The notes: generated by a model not told the origin, from the letters alone. Numbered from the stretch's first letter, positions 8,307-17,758 are shown. The stretch: DNA of 64,000 nucleotides from G963674685 sp964591275 (GCA_964591275.1 CAZQAE010000015.1:12221-76220); one strand, 5' to 3'. Program-made: numbers and translations.

Positions 8307-8657
8307 ATGATTTTTTCGCCAGCTCGTTTCAGGAATATTTTTAGGATGCTCAGTCTGATTTTATCAATCACCGCCCTTGCCGTATGTTTCTGGTTTTCGC
8401 TGTCATGCGACGATGACGACGATGATGATGACAACGACGATGGCGACGATGACGACGATGACGACGACGTTTCCGCCGAGGACAAAGCGGAAATCGCCTG
8501 CCGAAAAATTGACGAGTGTGGATTCACCGGCGATCTCGGGATAAGCGATTGCGAAGATTATGCCGATGGCCTCAGTGATTGGCTCATGCAGTGCGCACTA
8601 GGCGCCAAGGGCTGCGGTGATCTGGCCGAGTGCTTCAACATCCCCGAAGGGCAGTGA
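8307..8657 (+). CDS. small Asp-rich lipoprotein
   Basis: A 116-residue secreted protein. A hydrophobic leader (LSLILSITALAVCFWF) ends at SLSC, followed at once by about 25 residues of nearly pure aspartate. The globular part of about 65 residues has five cysteines (IACRKIDECG, DCEDY, MQCALGAKGCGDLAECF), suggesting disulfides. GAGG precedes ATG 8307 by 6 bases. I do not recognise the domain. The C-terminal part of the protease at 8850 has a similar Cys layout (ECSTNDNVSNCSTFTQCFESVCG), so the two may be distantly related. Confidence 0.7.
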   Translation: MIFSPARFRNIFRMLSLILSITALAVCFWFSLSCDDDDDDDDNDDGDDDDDDDDVSAEDKAEIACRKIDECGFTGDLGISDCEDYADGLSDWLMQCALGAKGCGDLAECFNIPEGQ

Positions 8658-8663
8658 AACCCC

Positions 8664-8770
8664 TGCCAAAAGATATTTGAAAACCCCAAACCCACTTTTG
8701 TGACGCAGACCCTCAAATCGGCAAGTCATTCCACGCATCTTGGGGAAAAGTGTTATTGTGTCTTTTGGCA
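8664..8770. repeat. long imperfect inverted repeat
   Basis: TGCCAAAAGA (8664-8673) is the exact reverse complement of TCTTTTGGCA (8761-8770). An inner pair, CCCCAA (8684-8689) and TTGGGG (8740-8745), is nested inside. The element fills most of the gap between two lipoprotein/secreted-protein genes. It could be a structured RNA or a remnant mobile element (MITE-like); no target-site duplication is visible. Confidence 0.4.
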
Positions 8771-8849
8771 GTGAGAGATGTTTTTTCAAAACAGACCTTC
8801 CCTAAAGCGCCAGTCGCGAATATCCCCATTCACAGGACTTTTTTAAGCC

Positions 8850-10316
8850 ATGAAATATTTGAAATTTAACGCGACCCTGATTTGCACTATTCTGATTTTC
8901 TTTACTGCTGCAGCGCAGTCCGCAATGCTTTCCACGTCCCCGGAGACACTGGTTGAAAGCGCCGATGTCATCGTGCGCGGCTTTGTCGTCGCCACGCGAA
9001 CCGCGCCGGGCGAGCGCGTGGGCGACATCGAAACGCTTGTGGATGTCCACATTGCCGAAAGCATCAAAGGGCAGGCTCCGCCGGATTTCACGCTGACTGT
9101 TCCGGGCGGCGCTTTGGACGGGGAATTTTATTTCATCACCAATTATCCCGACTTCGAACAGGGCCAGGAGGTCGTTCTTTTTCTGAACGAATCCCTGGAA
9201 AAGCTTGTCGGTCAAATAATGGGAAAAGCAACGCTGGAATCCGGCATGGTCGCGGAAACGATGCTCGGCGCCGAAGAGTATGTCAAATCGCTCAAGCGCA
9301 TGGCCAGAGGCCAGGCGCCGATTGTGGATATTGATGCGCATTTTGCGCCGTCCTCCTCCATTGACGGATATGTCCGACGACTGGGCGGAAAATTTGCCTA
9401 CGATGGTCTGCATTGGGATTCCCACAGCGTCCAAATCTATATCAACGAAAACTGCTCTGACACTTCAGGAGAAGGCGACGCCATCCGCCGGTCGATGAGC
9501 ACATGGAATTCCACCCCCGCTGATTTTCGTTTCATAGACAACGGTACGCATTCCCGCAATCAGACCGAGCTTAATAACCGCAACGAAGTGATGTGGGGTT
9601 CGGGTGATTCCGAACAGGCTATCGCGTACACGGCTATTTGGGGTTACGACGACAACACCATCGCTGAATGCGACATGCTGTTTTTGGACTCTTATAACTG
9701 GTCGGCGCAGGGAAATCCCGGATACAACGAGATGGACGTTCAAAACATCGCCACGCACGAATTTGGGCACTATCTTTGTCTCCTGGACCTCTATAATAAC
9801 TGGGATTCGGAAAAGACCATGTATGGCTATGGCCAGACGGGCGAAACGCAAAGCCGCACTTTGCATCAGGACGACATCGATGGCATCGTTCATATCTACG
9901 GTTCAGGCCCATCCACCGATGATGATTCCGACGACGACGATTCCGACGACGACAGCGATGACGACAGCGACGATGATTGGTGGTCGGATGACGATGACGA
10001 TGACGATGACGACGATGCGTGGTCGCCGGATGACGATAGCGAAACCGACTGCGGATCCATCCTCTCGCTTTTATACGAGGACTGCGGATATTACATCGTC
10101 GCATCAGGCAACCAGTGGACCGGTGCCGAGGCCATGGACGCCTGCGAGCAGGGAAACAGTTCATGGGATTGCGTCATGGAATGTTCGACCAACGACAACG
10201 TGAGCAATTGTTCGACTTTCACTCAATGCTTCGAAAGCGTTTGCGGCGTCATCACAGCTAACGGCGATAGCTCAGGCGATGATGACACCGCAGGCCAGGG
10301 CAGTTGCGGTTGTTGA
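8850..10316 (+). CDS. secreted matrixin-like zinc metalloprotease with Asp-rich linker
   Basis: This 488-residue secreted protein starts with a signal peptide (LICTILIFFTAAAQSA). The catalytic core contains ATHEFGHYLCLLDLY: His303, Glu304 and His307 are the HExxH zinc ligands and base, and an Asp replaces the usual third His of HExxHxxGxxH. TMYGYG is the likely Met-turn. The order (N-terminal ~200-residue domain, then protease) fits M10A-type matrixins. An S/D-rich linker (about 355-400) leads to a Cys-rich C-terminal domain ending GSCGC. The atypical third ligand makes zinc binding likely but less certain. Confidence 0.75.
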   Translation: MKYLKFNATLICTILIFFTAAAQSAMLSTSPETLVESADVIVRGFVVATRTAPGERVGDIETLVDVHIAESIKGQAPPDFTLTVPGGALDGEFYFITNYPDFEQGQEVVLFLNESLEKLVGQIMGKATLESGMVAETMLGAEEYVKSLKRMARGQAPIVDIDAHFAPSSSIDGYVRRLGGKFAYDGLHWDSHSVQIYINENCSDTSGEGDAIRRSMSTWNSTPADFRFIDNGTHSRNQTELNNRNEVMWGSGDSEQAIAYTAIWGYDDNTIAECDMLFLDSYNWSAQGNPGYNEMDVQNIATHEFGHYLCLLDLYNNWDSEKTMYGYGQTGETQSRTLHQDDIDGIVHIYGSGPSTDDDSDDDDSDDDSDDDSDDDWWSDDDDDDDDDDAWSPDDDSETDCGSILSLLYEDCGYYIVASGNQWTGAEAMDACEQGNSSWDCVMECSTNDNVSNCSTFTQCFESVCGVITANGDSSGDDDTAGQGSCGC

Positions 10317-10470
10317 GATAAGTTCAGAATTTAAACGATAGAATTTAGACATTTGAAGTTTGATCTTAAAAATCAAACCCGCCGCTGAAATCCGCTTGAC
10401 GCCATTTGCGGCGTCCTCCTACACTTATTACGCGCAATCGGCTTGTAATTAGTGCTGTGATGGAGGCGCG

Positions 10471-11970
10471 ATGCACCTGGCGATAGTCTATATGGGGCGC
10501 GAAAGCGTCGAACTCGAATATATATCCGCAACGCTCAAGCGCGCGGGCCATTTAATAAGTTTTGCTTACGATCCGGGCGCATACACCGCCATCGACAACG
10601 TGGCGAACATTCCTTTTCTCGCCGAAAAAATGTCGCGGAAGTCGGCTCTAATCTCCCGGATCGTTGCCGACAATCCCGATGCTCTGTTTTTTTTCACCGA
10701 CAGCGATACCTATCAATGGTCCCTCGACATCGCGCGGCAGGTTCGGCGGCATCTCATTGCGCCGATCATCTTTGGCGGGCGTCATCCGACCTTCGCGGCC
10801 CATGCGGTTATGAAGCATTCCCTTGTGGACTATATCGTGGTCGGCGAGGCCGAGGAAACGCTTCCAGAGTTGTTGGACTTGATCGCCGGGCGAAGGAAAG
10901 CGGAATCCGTGCGCGGCATCTATTATCGGGACGGCCAAAAGGTTTTGGAAACCGGATTGCGCCCGCCTCTGGCGAACCTGGACGAACTTCCCTTGCCGGA
11001 CAAGGAACTTTTCGCCGCGGAAATCAACATTCGAGACGATTATATGCTCCTGGTCGGACGCGGCTGCCCCGGCTCATGCACATACTGCCGGGAGGGAACG
11101 CTTCGGCGAATGTTCGGCGGCAAATACATTCGACGCAGAAGCGTTGAGTCGGTCCTGCGTGAACTTGAAGTCATGAAAAACCGCTACGATTTTTCTTTTG
11201 TGATGATCAATGACCCCGTTTTCTTTACCTCAAAGAAATGGACCCTGGAACTTCTGCGCGGCTACAAAAAGCGCATTGGCCTGCCCTTTCGCTGCTACGG
11301 CCAGATCAAATACCTGGACGTCGAGCTTGTGCTGGCCTTAAAAAACGCGGGCTGTTACGGCGTGGAGTTCGGTTTGCAGACGACCAACGACGAGATGCGC
11401 CGCGATATCCTCAACCGCCCGGAAACTCTCGAAGAAGCGAAAAAAGCCTTTGCCCTCTGCGACCGGTGGAGACTTCATTACGACGTCGATCACATTTTCG
11501 GGCTTCCCGGCGAGACGGACAAGGATTGCGTTGACGCCGCGCGCTTCTATGCCGACTGTGCGTTTCTCAACCGGGTGAAGGTCCATATGCTGGTGCATTT
11601 TCCCGGCGCGCCGATCATAGACATCGCCGAAAAGATGGGATTGGCGAGCGGCGAAGACAGGCGGCGAGCCGAGGAGGGCGAGGTTGGCGACATCTGCCGG
11701 ACCGGCAGCGTCAATCGCCCGGATGTGCGGCGGCATGTTTTCGAGTGGAAAAATTTCTACAAGCTCATGCCTCTTTTCCCCAAAAGATTGTCGGGCTTCA
11801 TAATCGATCGGGGCGCAAACCGTCTGCTAGGAAATATTCCGCATTATTTTATGATCACGTTGCAAATTCTCGTGGCGATTCATGGTGGCGACTGGCGATT
11901 CTGGATTTACATCAAGTATCATATTTTCCGTTTTCGCAGACATCGCCGATTTAAAGAAGGCCACGGATGA
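10471..11970 (+). CDS. B12-binding-domain radical SAM protein
   Basis: This 499-residue enzyme has an N-terminal cobalamin-binding-like domain (MHLAIVYMGRESVELEYISATLKRAGH, then FGGRHPTFAAHAVM and VVGEAEETLPEL). The radical SAM core follows, with cluster cysteines 199, 203 and 206 in CPGSCTYC. The region YGVEFGLQTTN is the usual SAM-contacting strand, and HIFGLPGETDKD fits the class B/Elp3-like fold. Such proteins perform methylations or rearrangements in tetrapyrrole, hopanoid or natural-product pathways. No neighbour fixes the substrate. It appears to be a single-gene unit. Confidence 0.88.
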   Translation: MHLAIVYMGRESVELEYISATLKRAGHLISFAYDPGAYTAIDNVANIPFLAEKMSRKSALISRIVADNPDALFFFTDSDTYQWSLDIARQVRRHLIAPIIFGGRHPTFAAHAVMKHSLVDYIVVGEAEETLPELLDLIAGRRKAESVRGIYYRDGQKVLETGLRPPLANLDELPLPDKELFAAEINIRDDYMLLVGRGCPGSCTYCREGTLRRMFGGKYIRRRSVESVLRELEVMKNRYDFSFVMINDPVFFTSKKWTLELLRGYKKRIGLPFRCYGQIKYLDVELVLALKNAGCYGVEFGLQTTNDEMRRDILNRPETLEEAKKAFALCDRWRLHYDVDHIFGLPGETDKDCVDAARFYADCAFLNRVKVHMLVHFPGAPIIDIAEKMGLASGEDRRRAEEGEVGDICRTGSVNRPDVRRHVFEWKNFYKLMPLFPKRLSGFIIDRGANRLLGNIPHYFMITLQILVAIHGGDWRFWIYIKYHIFRFRRHRRFKEGHG

Positions 11971-12084
11971 GTCAATTGCATCGGGCGCGTGATTGGGCGT
12001 ATAATTTGAGCAGCCGGAGAAAACAATGATTGAGAAGGATCCATCTGAGTTGGTTGGCAATCGGCCATATTTAAGGAGAGCGGA

Positions 12085-12798
12085 ATGACAAAACGCCGTG
12101 AAGAAAGAGTGAAGAAATTTTTCCTGGCCAAGATTGTGCTGACTTCAGGAGAGATCTTCGCCTACACGCAGAACCTTTCAATCAGCGGCGTGTGTTTTTT
12201 CAGTAATCATGAAATCCGCATCGGCGAGCAAGCCGACGTAATGCTCAGCGCGTCCGGCCTGTCGGGCATGCGTGTCAAAGGTCCCGTGGTTTGGAAAACA
12301 GACCTGCCCGCAACCTTCAAGGCGAAATACAAATATGGAATCGCTCTCGAAGAAGTTACGGAGGATTACAAGGAATACGTTGAAAAGACCATTGAACACA
12401 CCAAAGAACGGGAGCGTAGAAAAAATCCCCGATTCGGCGATGTCCTCGTCATCGAAAATAAGGATGTCCTGGACCTGTTGGGCGCTAGCACTTTAAATAT
12501 CTCCGCCGATGGCCTGTATATTAAAACGGCGAAAAAACTCAAGCAGGGCGATAAATACAATCTTCGTCTCGTCGGCCCGCAATTGGAACAACCTATAACC
12601 TGCGTGGGGCAGGTGGTCACGGTTTTCGACGCTCCCGATAATGACGAGGAAGCATTTTTCGGCGCCGGTTTGCGCCTGATGTCATTTGATGGAAAGTGCC
12701 GCGAGCATTTTGCCGATTATATCAAGGGACTGGAGGAATTACACCGCTTCCACTGGCCGCCGGAACTTGTGCCTTCCAAAAGGGATGAGGAATCCTGA
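12085..12798 (+). CDS. tandem PilZ-domain protein
   Basis: A 237-residue cytoplasmic protein with two PilZ-like modules. The first has RREERVK at residues 4-10 and SISGVCF at about 32; the second has ERRKNPRF at about 110 and NISADGLYIK at about 138. In PilZ domains an RxxxR plus (D/N)xSxxG pair binds cyclic di-GMP. The first module's pair is canonical enough to bind, the second looks weaker. AAGGAG precedes the ATG. The HD-GYP phosphodiesterase at 38498-39622 shows that cyclic di-GMP signalling exists in this genome. Confidence 0.8.
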   Translation: MTKRREERVKKFFLAKIVLTSGEIFAYTQNLSISGVCFFSNHEIRIGEQADVMLSASGLSGMRVKGPVVWKTDLPATFKAKYKYGIALEEVTEDYKEYVEKTIEHTKERERRKNPRFGDVLVIENKDVLDLLGASTLNISADGLYIKTAKKLKQGDKYNLRLVGPQLEQPITCVGQVVTVFDAPDNDEEAFFGAGLRLMSFDGKCREHFADYIKGLEELHRFHWPPELVPSKRDEES

Positions 12799-12893
12799 AA
12801 CAAAAAGGCCTGGGGCAGCTCGACGTGGCGCGCCCGTCTATAAGACCTAATGGTCCGACGCCGCCCGTCGCCCGCAAGCCACTTCCTGTTTGG

Positions 12894-13973
12894 TTATTGG
12901 CAATCCGCGCTTAGCTCGAAAAGCCCTGCGTCCATGGGGATGCTTCTCTTGCCGTCAACGACGACATAATAATTGCCAAAGGGCAGGCTTCCCAGCGAAA
13001 GTTCGTCGTGGCCCGGTTCATCAACGCCGTCCTCGGTTGACGAAAGCACGCACGATGCGGAACTCGCGTAGTCAGTCACAATCAGGATGTCCAGATCAAT
13101 GGCCAGCGGTCCCGGCGTCCATGTCAGGGACAAGGTCATGTTATTGTCCCAGACCTCGAAAAAGTAGACGCTGTCGGGTGCGTCGTGGAGCCACTTTCCC
13201 CACCACCAGGTTGTTATGCATGAATAATCCTCCAGAACATTTTGCTGCCAGAGGTTGTTGCCGCTTAAGGTTTCGCCGCAATACAAAACATCAAGGGCGC
13301 CATCCGGGCTGGCGACGCATTCATCGGTGTTTTCCAGACACATTCCCCAGAGGCCGCAGGGATAGCCGTCCGGGTCGCAGTGATTGAGCTGCTCGTTGCA
13401 TTCGCCGCCGTCGCAATACAATCCGTTTGTACTCGGGCAGTCCGGCTCGTTGCGGCGCATGCACGAATCTGTTAGCTCGTCGCAATATTCCTCGCCGTTG
13501 CAATAGGCGTCGTCATTGGGGCAGGGATCGTCCCCGTGCCGGCAGGTTCCGCCCTGACAGGCATCGGCGCCGTTGCACCACAACCCATCTTCGCACGAAG
13601 CGCCGTCGTCGTTGGTCCACGAGATTTCGGACAGACTAACATCGCAGACTTTGCAGGCGTTGCCGGGATTCACTTCACCGTCGTCAAAGCAGGTGTTGTT
13701 GATCAGGCAGCCCTCGCAGCCGGTGTTGTCGTCGTCTGCATCATCGTTAACATCGTCGTTGACGTCATCGTTCGCATCATCGTCCCAAAGATCGTCGTCG
13801 CCGTCATCACCCGCGTCGTCGTCCGGCAATGTCAGGTCATCGTCGGTCGCGGTGTCGTTGTCGTCGTTATCGTCGTCATCGTCGTCGCCTCCGCCGCAGG
13901 CGACCGCGATTACGCCGACCGCCAGAATGAGGCAAAGGAGCATTGTGAGAACCCAACCATTAATCTTCATCAT
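12894..13973 (-). CDS. Asp-rich, Cys-rich lipoprotein with PPC-like C-terminal domain
   Basis: A 359-residue lipoprotein. A signal peptide ends in the lipobox-like VACGGGDDDD, followed by about 60 residues of Asp-rich linker. Then comes a cysteine-rich region (about 85-225) of repeats such as CLINNTCFDDGEVN, DGLWCNGADACQGGTC and EYCDELTDSC, which resemble repeats found in myxobacterial surface proteins. The last ~120 residues (YFFEVWDNNMTLSLTW...LDILIV...GNYYVVVDG) look like a bacterial pre-peptidase C-terminal beta-sandwich. No catalytic domain is present, so a surface structural or binding role is inferred. Confidence 0.75.
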   Translation of the reverse strand: MMKINGWVLTMLLCLILAVGVIAVACGGGDDDDDDNDDNDTATDDDLTLPDDDAGDDGDDDLWDDDANDDVNDDVNDDADDDNTGCEGCLINNTCFDDGEVNPGNACKVCDVSLSEISWTNDDGASCEDGLWCNGADACQGGTCRHGDDPCPNDDAYCNGEEYCDELTDSCMRRNEPDCPSTNGLYCDGGECNEQLNHCDPDGYPCGLWGMCLENTDECVASPDGALDVLYCGETLSGNNLWQQNVLEDYSCITTWWWGKWLHDAPDSVYFFEVWDNNMTLSLTWTPGPLAIDLDILIVTDYASSASCVLSSTEDGVDEPGHDELSLGSLPFGNYYVVVDGKRSIPMDAGLFELSADCQ

Positions 13974-14267
13974 TGATCACCTCTAAAAAGTCGGCGAACC
14001 GGGTCGCGAAAAATAAAACGCCACTATTTTTTACCATTGTTAGGGATGAAAATGAAGTCTTTAAAAAAATCAACAAAAAGTAAAAAACCGATCCCTCTGT
14101 GTCAATAACAGTGAGACAAATTGTACAGGTGAATTTAGTGTATAATTCGAGGGCGTGAAGGAGAACTCGAATGAAGCCGGGCAATCCCCTCCGTTCGCCG
14201 ATTCTCCCTGGGAGATTATCGGAATCTCTTAGGTAGCTCTAATGCCTCACGCGATGTCAAATCTCAG

Positions 14268-14296
14268 TTGACAAGGGGGGTGCGCCGGGGTATTGT
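14268..14296 (+). promoter_or_regulatory. sigma-70-type promoter of a putative small RNA
   Basis: A perfect TTGACA (14268-14273) is followed after exactly 17 bases by TATTGT (14291-14296). Transcription should start near 14303. No start codon with a ribosome site lies between this promoter and the terminator at 14364-14397, so the product is probably an RNA. Confidence 0.55.
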
Positions 14297-14302
14297 CTGA
14301 GA

Positions 14303-14397
14303 GTGGCCTAGGGATAATCCTCATTACTCCTCGCAACCACAACCTGATTGCTACCCTCCCTCTGAGAAGCCAGGAAATTATGGCTTCTCCTTTTTTT
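14303..14397 (+). ncRNA. putative intergenic small RNA with C-rich single-stranded patches
   Basis: About 95 bases lie between a good promoter and a strong Rho-independent terminator in the gap between a leftward lipoprotein gene and a rightward prenyltransferase gene. The RNA carries ATTACTCCTCG and TACCCTCCCTC stretches, complementary to Shine-Dalgarno sequences (GAGGAG, GGGAGG), as seen in trans-acting riboregulators. It could instead be an attenuated leader for the UbiA gene that starts about 80 bases later. I do not recognise a known RNA family such as 6S or SRP. Confidence 0.5.
14364..14397 (+). terminator. Rho-independent terminator
   Basis: A perfect 9-bp stem GAGAAGCCA / TGGCTTCTC (14364-14372, 14381-14389) with an 8-base loop is followed by C and seven T. 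This is the clearest intrinsic terminator I found in the window. It ends the putative small RNA. Confidence 0.85.
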
Positions 14398-14476
14398 ATG
14401 CAAAATTTGCCAATGAAGCTTCGTCTTTGGAACATAGGGCTTTCATCATCTGGTGCAATTGTTTAGTGTTGCGCCG

Positions 14477-15448
14477 ATGGAAGATGTGAATCAAAATAGC
14501 AAGACGCCTGCAGGCGAAGCGCAAAGCAAAACCACCGGCCTGGCATACCGCTGGCTTCGCGCCGTCGGATTTTTTCGCGGCTTTCTTCTCGTCAGCCTGA
14601 TCCCCGTGACCGCCGGTTCGGTCGCGGCGACGCATGGAAGCGGGCGACCTTTGGACTGGGGTCTGATGTTCGGCGCTCTTTTCGGCGCATGGTGCTACCA
14701 TGCCGGCGCCAATCTTCTCAACGACTACTACGATCACCTTTCCGGCGCCGACGATATCAACGAAGTCCGTACCCCATTTTCCGGGGGCACCCGCGTCATT
14801 CAGGAAGGACTGCTTCCGGCCCGCTCTTTGCGTAATGCCGCGTGGATGGCCTACGGGCTGGGAAGCATCGTCATATGGATTCTCGCTTCGCGTATCGGCC
14901 CCGGCATTTACCTGCTGGCCGCCGTGGGCGTCGTGTCGGGCATATCCTATAGCCTTCGTCCTGTGTGGCTGGCGTACCGGGGCCTCGGGGAGATCGTGCT
15001 GGGCCTGAATTTCGGACCGATCCTGACCGCATACGGCGCCTACGCGCAAGTCGGACATGTCCCCATTTCGGTCCTGTGGATCGGAACGGCTCTTGGTTTA
15101 TGGTCCGCGGCCATCATCACCGTCAACGAGATACCGGATTTCGTGGCCGACAAAGCCGCCGGGAAGCTGAACTTCGTGGCGCGCCACGGACGCAGCGCCG
15201 GTATCAGGCTTTGGGCGACGCTGTTATTTGTCGCCGTGATGGTCATTGTCGTCGGCGCCGGAGCGGGGGTTATCGGTCGCTCGGGCTTTTTCGCCGTCGC
15301 CTTTTTGCCGATCATCTATCTCAGAAGCCGCGCGCCGGAATCCTGGACTCAGGATTTGGACCGCGTGGTGGTCGCCTGCCGTTTTACAATCATCGGGCAC
15401 GCGGTCCTATGGATATTACTGTTGCTTATGTTTATAACGGCTTCGTAG
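14477..15448 (+). CDS. UbiA-family prenyltransferase (MenA-like)
   Basis: This integral membrane enzyme of about 323 residues transfers a polyprenyl chain from its diphosphate to an aromatic acceptor. The two Mg2+-diphosphate motifs are visible: NLLNDYYDHLSGAD (NDxxD type) and ITVNEIPDFVADKAAGK (DxxxD type). About eight hydrophobic helices alternate with these. The spelling is closest to 1,4-dihydroxy-2-naphthoate prenyltransferases, so menaquinone synthesis is likely, which would suit cytochrome bd; other men genes are not here. ATG 14477 is preferred over GTG 14453, but neither has a strong ribosome site. The next membrane protein follows closely. Confidence 0.82.
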   Translation: MEDVNQNSKTPAGEAQSKTTGLAYRWLRAVGFFRGFLLVSLIPVTAGSVAATHGSGRPLDWGLMFGALFGAWCYHAGANLLNDYYDHLSGADDINEVRTPFSGGTRVIQEGLLPARSLRNAAWMAYGLGSIVIWILASRIGPGIYLLAAVGVVSGISYSLRPVWLAYRGLGEIVLGLNFGPILTAYGAYAQVGHVPISVLWIGTALGLWSAAIITVNEIPDFVADKAAGKLNFVARHGRSAGIRLWATLLFVAVMVIVVGAGAGVIGRSGFFAVAFLPIIYLRSRAPESWTQDLDRVVVACRFTIIGHAVLWILLLLMFITAS

Positions 15449-15483
15449 CGACGGGGAAAAACAAAAAAACAAAGGTTTCCATC

Positions 15484-16737
15484 GTGAAAAGTCCCAAGCG
15501 TCCGCGAATGAAAATCCCGAAGATTGTCCCTGACGGAGCGATGGAAAAAGTCGCCCTGGGAACGCTCTTGATGAGAGATCCGCTTTTGCTGGGCCTTTTG
15601 TGCATCTGGGTGCTCGCGACCAATTTTGCCTATTACGTCACGTTGGTCCCCTTTGGCCTCTTGCACCACATGCGCGATTCCGTCGGCATGTCCGAAGTGG
15701 CGATGAGGCTCCCTCTGATCGCGCTGACGCTGTCGGGGATCGTTGCGGCCTTGATCTCTGGCCTTGTTTTCGACCGGGTTAAAAACACGAAGATTCGATT
15801 CGCCGTCATCGCCGTCATCGCCGCCCTGCTGGCTTTTATTGCCAAATTCAGCTTCGCGCTTAAAAGTCATTTTACAATTCTGTTCGCTGTCCTGGGCTTT
15901 TTGCTCGGAGTGCAAATCGTTTTAATCCTCGGTGTATTCGCCACGAACGTCCCCAGCCGCTTCAAGGGAATTTTCGGCGGCGCCGCAGCGGGACTGGCCT
16001 ATCTGATAGCGAATATGGCTGTAGCTTTCAGCAGCGGCCCGGCAGGTTTGGGCGGGGTCAACATGGGTCTGGCGGCGTCGTGCGCGGCGGCGATTTTCCT
16101 TTTCTCCGGCATTATTAAGGCGCCCTACGAAGAGCCGCCCGGCGTCCCGGACGGAACCCTATTGAAGGCCCTCGTGGCGACCTTGCCGCTGGCTTTTCTG
16201 ATAGCGGCGGACTCCTTCACCTTTTTGCCTCTGGGGCAAAGCGATTACGGTCCCAACCCTATCTTTTTCGGACCGGCGGCCTGGATGACCAACGGCATGT
16301 ACCATCTCCTGTTTTCGGTAGTGTGCGGATTGTATTATTACCGGTGGGGAAGACACAAAGTCGTCGCGGTTGCCGCTTTGGCGCTTCTGGTCTCGGCCAT
16401 TGCCCTGTATCTCAACCTCGACAAGGATATGACGAAAGTTATACATCCTCTGTATTCCATGTCCGTTGGCTGCTACACCGTTGCGCTTTTCGCCATGTTC
16501 GATGAGATCGTTCCGGCAAAGCGTCCCATGCTGGGCATCGCCCTTTGCATGATTTTGGCGGGGTGGATCGCCAATCCCTTTGGCGTCGGCCTTTCGCAGT
16601 GGGTGTCGTCGACATACGGCCTGCGCACATTGCATATCGTTGCCATCATCGCGGCGGCGCCCGTGTTTCTGGCGACGCTGGTGCCGATTGTGCTCGCGAT
16701 GAAAGCTAAAAGATTGGATGTCGGCGCGACGGATTAA
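15484..16737 (+). CDS. polytopic membrane protein, MFS-like
   Basis: About 417 residues with roughly 12 hydrophobic segments. A basic N-terminus (KSPKRPRMKIPKI) precedes the first helix. The loop GLVFDRVKNTKIR resembles the GxxxDRxxRR signature between helices 2 and 3 of major-facilitator transporters. The frame is open far upstream into the prenyltransferase gene, but GTG 15484, preceded by AAAGG at 8 bases, is the first start past that gene's end with a ribosome site; ATG 15409 or 15511 are alternatives. Substrate unknown. It probably shares a transcript with the prenyltransferase gene, 35 bases upstream. Confidence 0.65.
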   Translation: MKSPKRPRMKIPKIVPDGAMEKVALGTLLMRDPLLLGLLCIWVLATNFAYYVTLVPFGLLHHMRDSVGMSEVAMRLPLIALTLSGIVAALISGLVFDRVKNTKIRFAVIAVIAALLAFIAKFSFALKSHFTILFAVLGFLLGVQIVLILGVFATNVPSRFKGIFGGAAAGLAYLIANMAVAFSSGPAGLGGVNMGLAASCAAAIFLFSGIIKAPYEEPPGVPDGTLLKALVATLPLAFLIAADSFTFLPLGQSDYGPNPIFFGPAAWMTNGMYHLLFSVVCGLYYYRWGRHKVVAVAALALLVSAIALYLNLDKDMTKVIHPLYSMSVGCYTVALFAMFDEIVPAKRPMLGIALCMILAGWIANPFGVGLSQWVSSTYGLRTLHIVAIIAAAPVFLATLVPIVLAMKAKRLDVGATD

Positions 16738-16774
16738 AAAGCTTTAGTCCTTGGCGAACGAGACACGCGCGCAT

Positions 16775-17758
16775 TCAATACTTATAGGGCTTTCTCGGAC
16801 GGGGCGCCGGGTGTTTGTCTTTCGGCTCGCCTTCGGGGCGTGTTTTCCAGCGGCGGTGCATCCAGACCCATTGATCGGGGTGCAGCCGGATGTGATCGCA
16901 AAGCGATTCGTTCATCATTTCCGTATATTTTTGTATATCGGCTTTCATGTCGCCGCTCTGGGGCCTTATGAGGGGAGGGTGAATGTGCACGACGAATTTG
17001 CCGTCAGGCCTGCGGTAATTGAAGCAGGGGTGAATGTCTTTTTGCGCCATCAGGGCCAGGTATGCGACGCCGGAAGGCGTTTTGGCCGGGACACCGAAAA
17101 AGTTGGCGAACACGCTGCGCACTCTGGTGTCCTGATCAATCAGCAGGCCCAGGAGTTCGTTTTTGGCAAAGACGTTGGCGATATCCGCCACCAGTTCATC
17201 CCCACCACGAGTCATGGGCACGTAGCCATTTTTCAGTCGATGATCGTTTAGCAGCTTGTCCAGCCGAGGGTCGTAAAGGTTGCGCACGACGGTGTTGCAC
17301 TTAAATCCGCACTTGCTGACCGTGGCCACCATCAGCTCCCAGTTGCCGATATGCCCGGTAAAGGCCATGGCGCCGGTCCCCTCGTTTTTCACCGCATTCT
17401 CAAAATGCTCGATGCCTATCACCTCAATGTAGGAGTCGGCGCGGCCCAGGGTGGCGAAGATGTCGTCGAAGTGAAAGATTTCAAAAAATCCGCGCCCCAG
17501 GCTCCGAAGGGATTCTTTGCCGATGGCCAGAAGTTCCTTATCCGACTTTTCCGGAAAGGCAAGCTTTAAATGGACCATCGCGCAATTGCGCTCGTAGGGC
17601 AAAAGATGCCAGGCCGCGCCGCCAATGGCCGCGCCGATTTTCAGGCCGATGTTCAGCGGGATGCTTTTGGCGATAAACATCGTGGCTCTTGCGGCATAAA
17701 AAATGATGTTGTTTTTCACCTTTTGCAGCGACTTGGACTTCTTTGCTTTTTTCCCCAT
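16775..17758 (-). CDS. LpxL/HtrB-type lysophospholipid (lipid A) acyltransferase
   Basis: This 327-residue inner-membrane-associated acyltransferase starts at ATG 17758 with a lysine-rich N-terminus. The catalytic signature FTGHIGNWEL corresponds to the H(x4)E/D motif of the family. VPMTRGG and LLIDQDTRVRSVFANFFG are the other conserved blocks, and HPDQWVWMHRRWKTRP is the typical C-terminal block. It is a paralogue of the protein at 30447-31472. Secondary acylation of lipid A is the family role; the acyl chain used is unknown. Confidence 0.9.
   Translation of the reverse strand: MGKKAKKSKSLQKVKNNIIFYAARATMFIAKSIPLNIGLKIGAAIGGAAWHLLPYERNCAMVHLKLAFPEKSDKELLAIGKESLRSLGRGFFEIFHFDDIFATLGRADSYIEVIGIEHFENAVKNEGTGAMAFTGHIGNWELMVATVSKCGFKCNTVVRNLYDPRLDKLLNDHRLKNGYVPMTRGGDELVADIANVFAKNELLGLLIDQDTRVRSVFANFFGVPAKTPSGVAYLALMAQKDIHPCFNYRRPDGKFVVHIHPPLIRPQSGDMKADIQKYTEMMNESLCDHIRLHPDQWVWMHRRWKTRPEGEPKDKHPAPRPRKPYKY

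Noticed and set aside
8405..8470. GAYGAY repeats (here and in other linker genes) considered as CRISPR or tandem DNA repeats
   Set aside because: They are in frame, have no spacers and code for the Asp-rich linkers.
14965..15483. Long upstream extension of the MFS-like protein
   Set aside because: The region is the UbiA gene in another frame and is Arg-rich; the membrane protein starts at about 15484.
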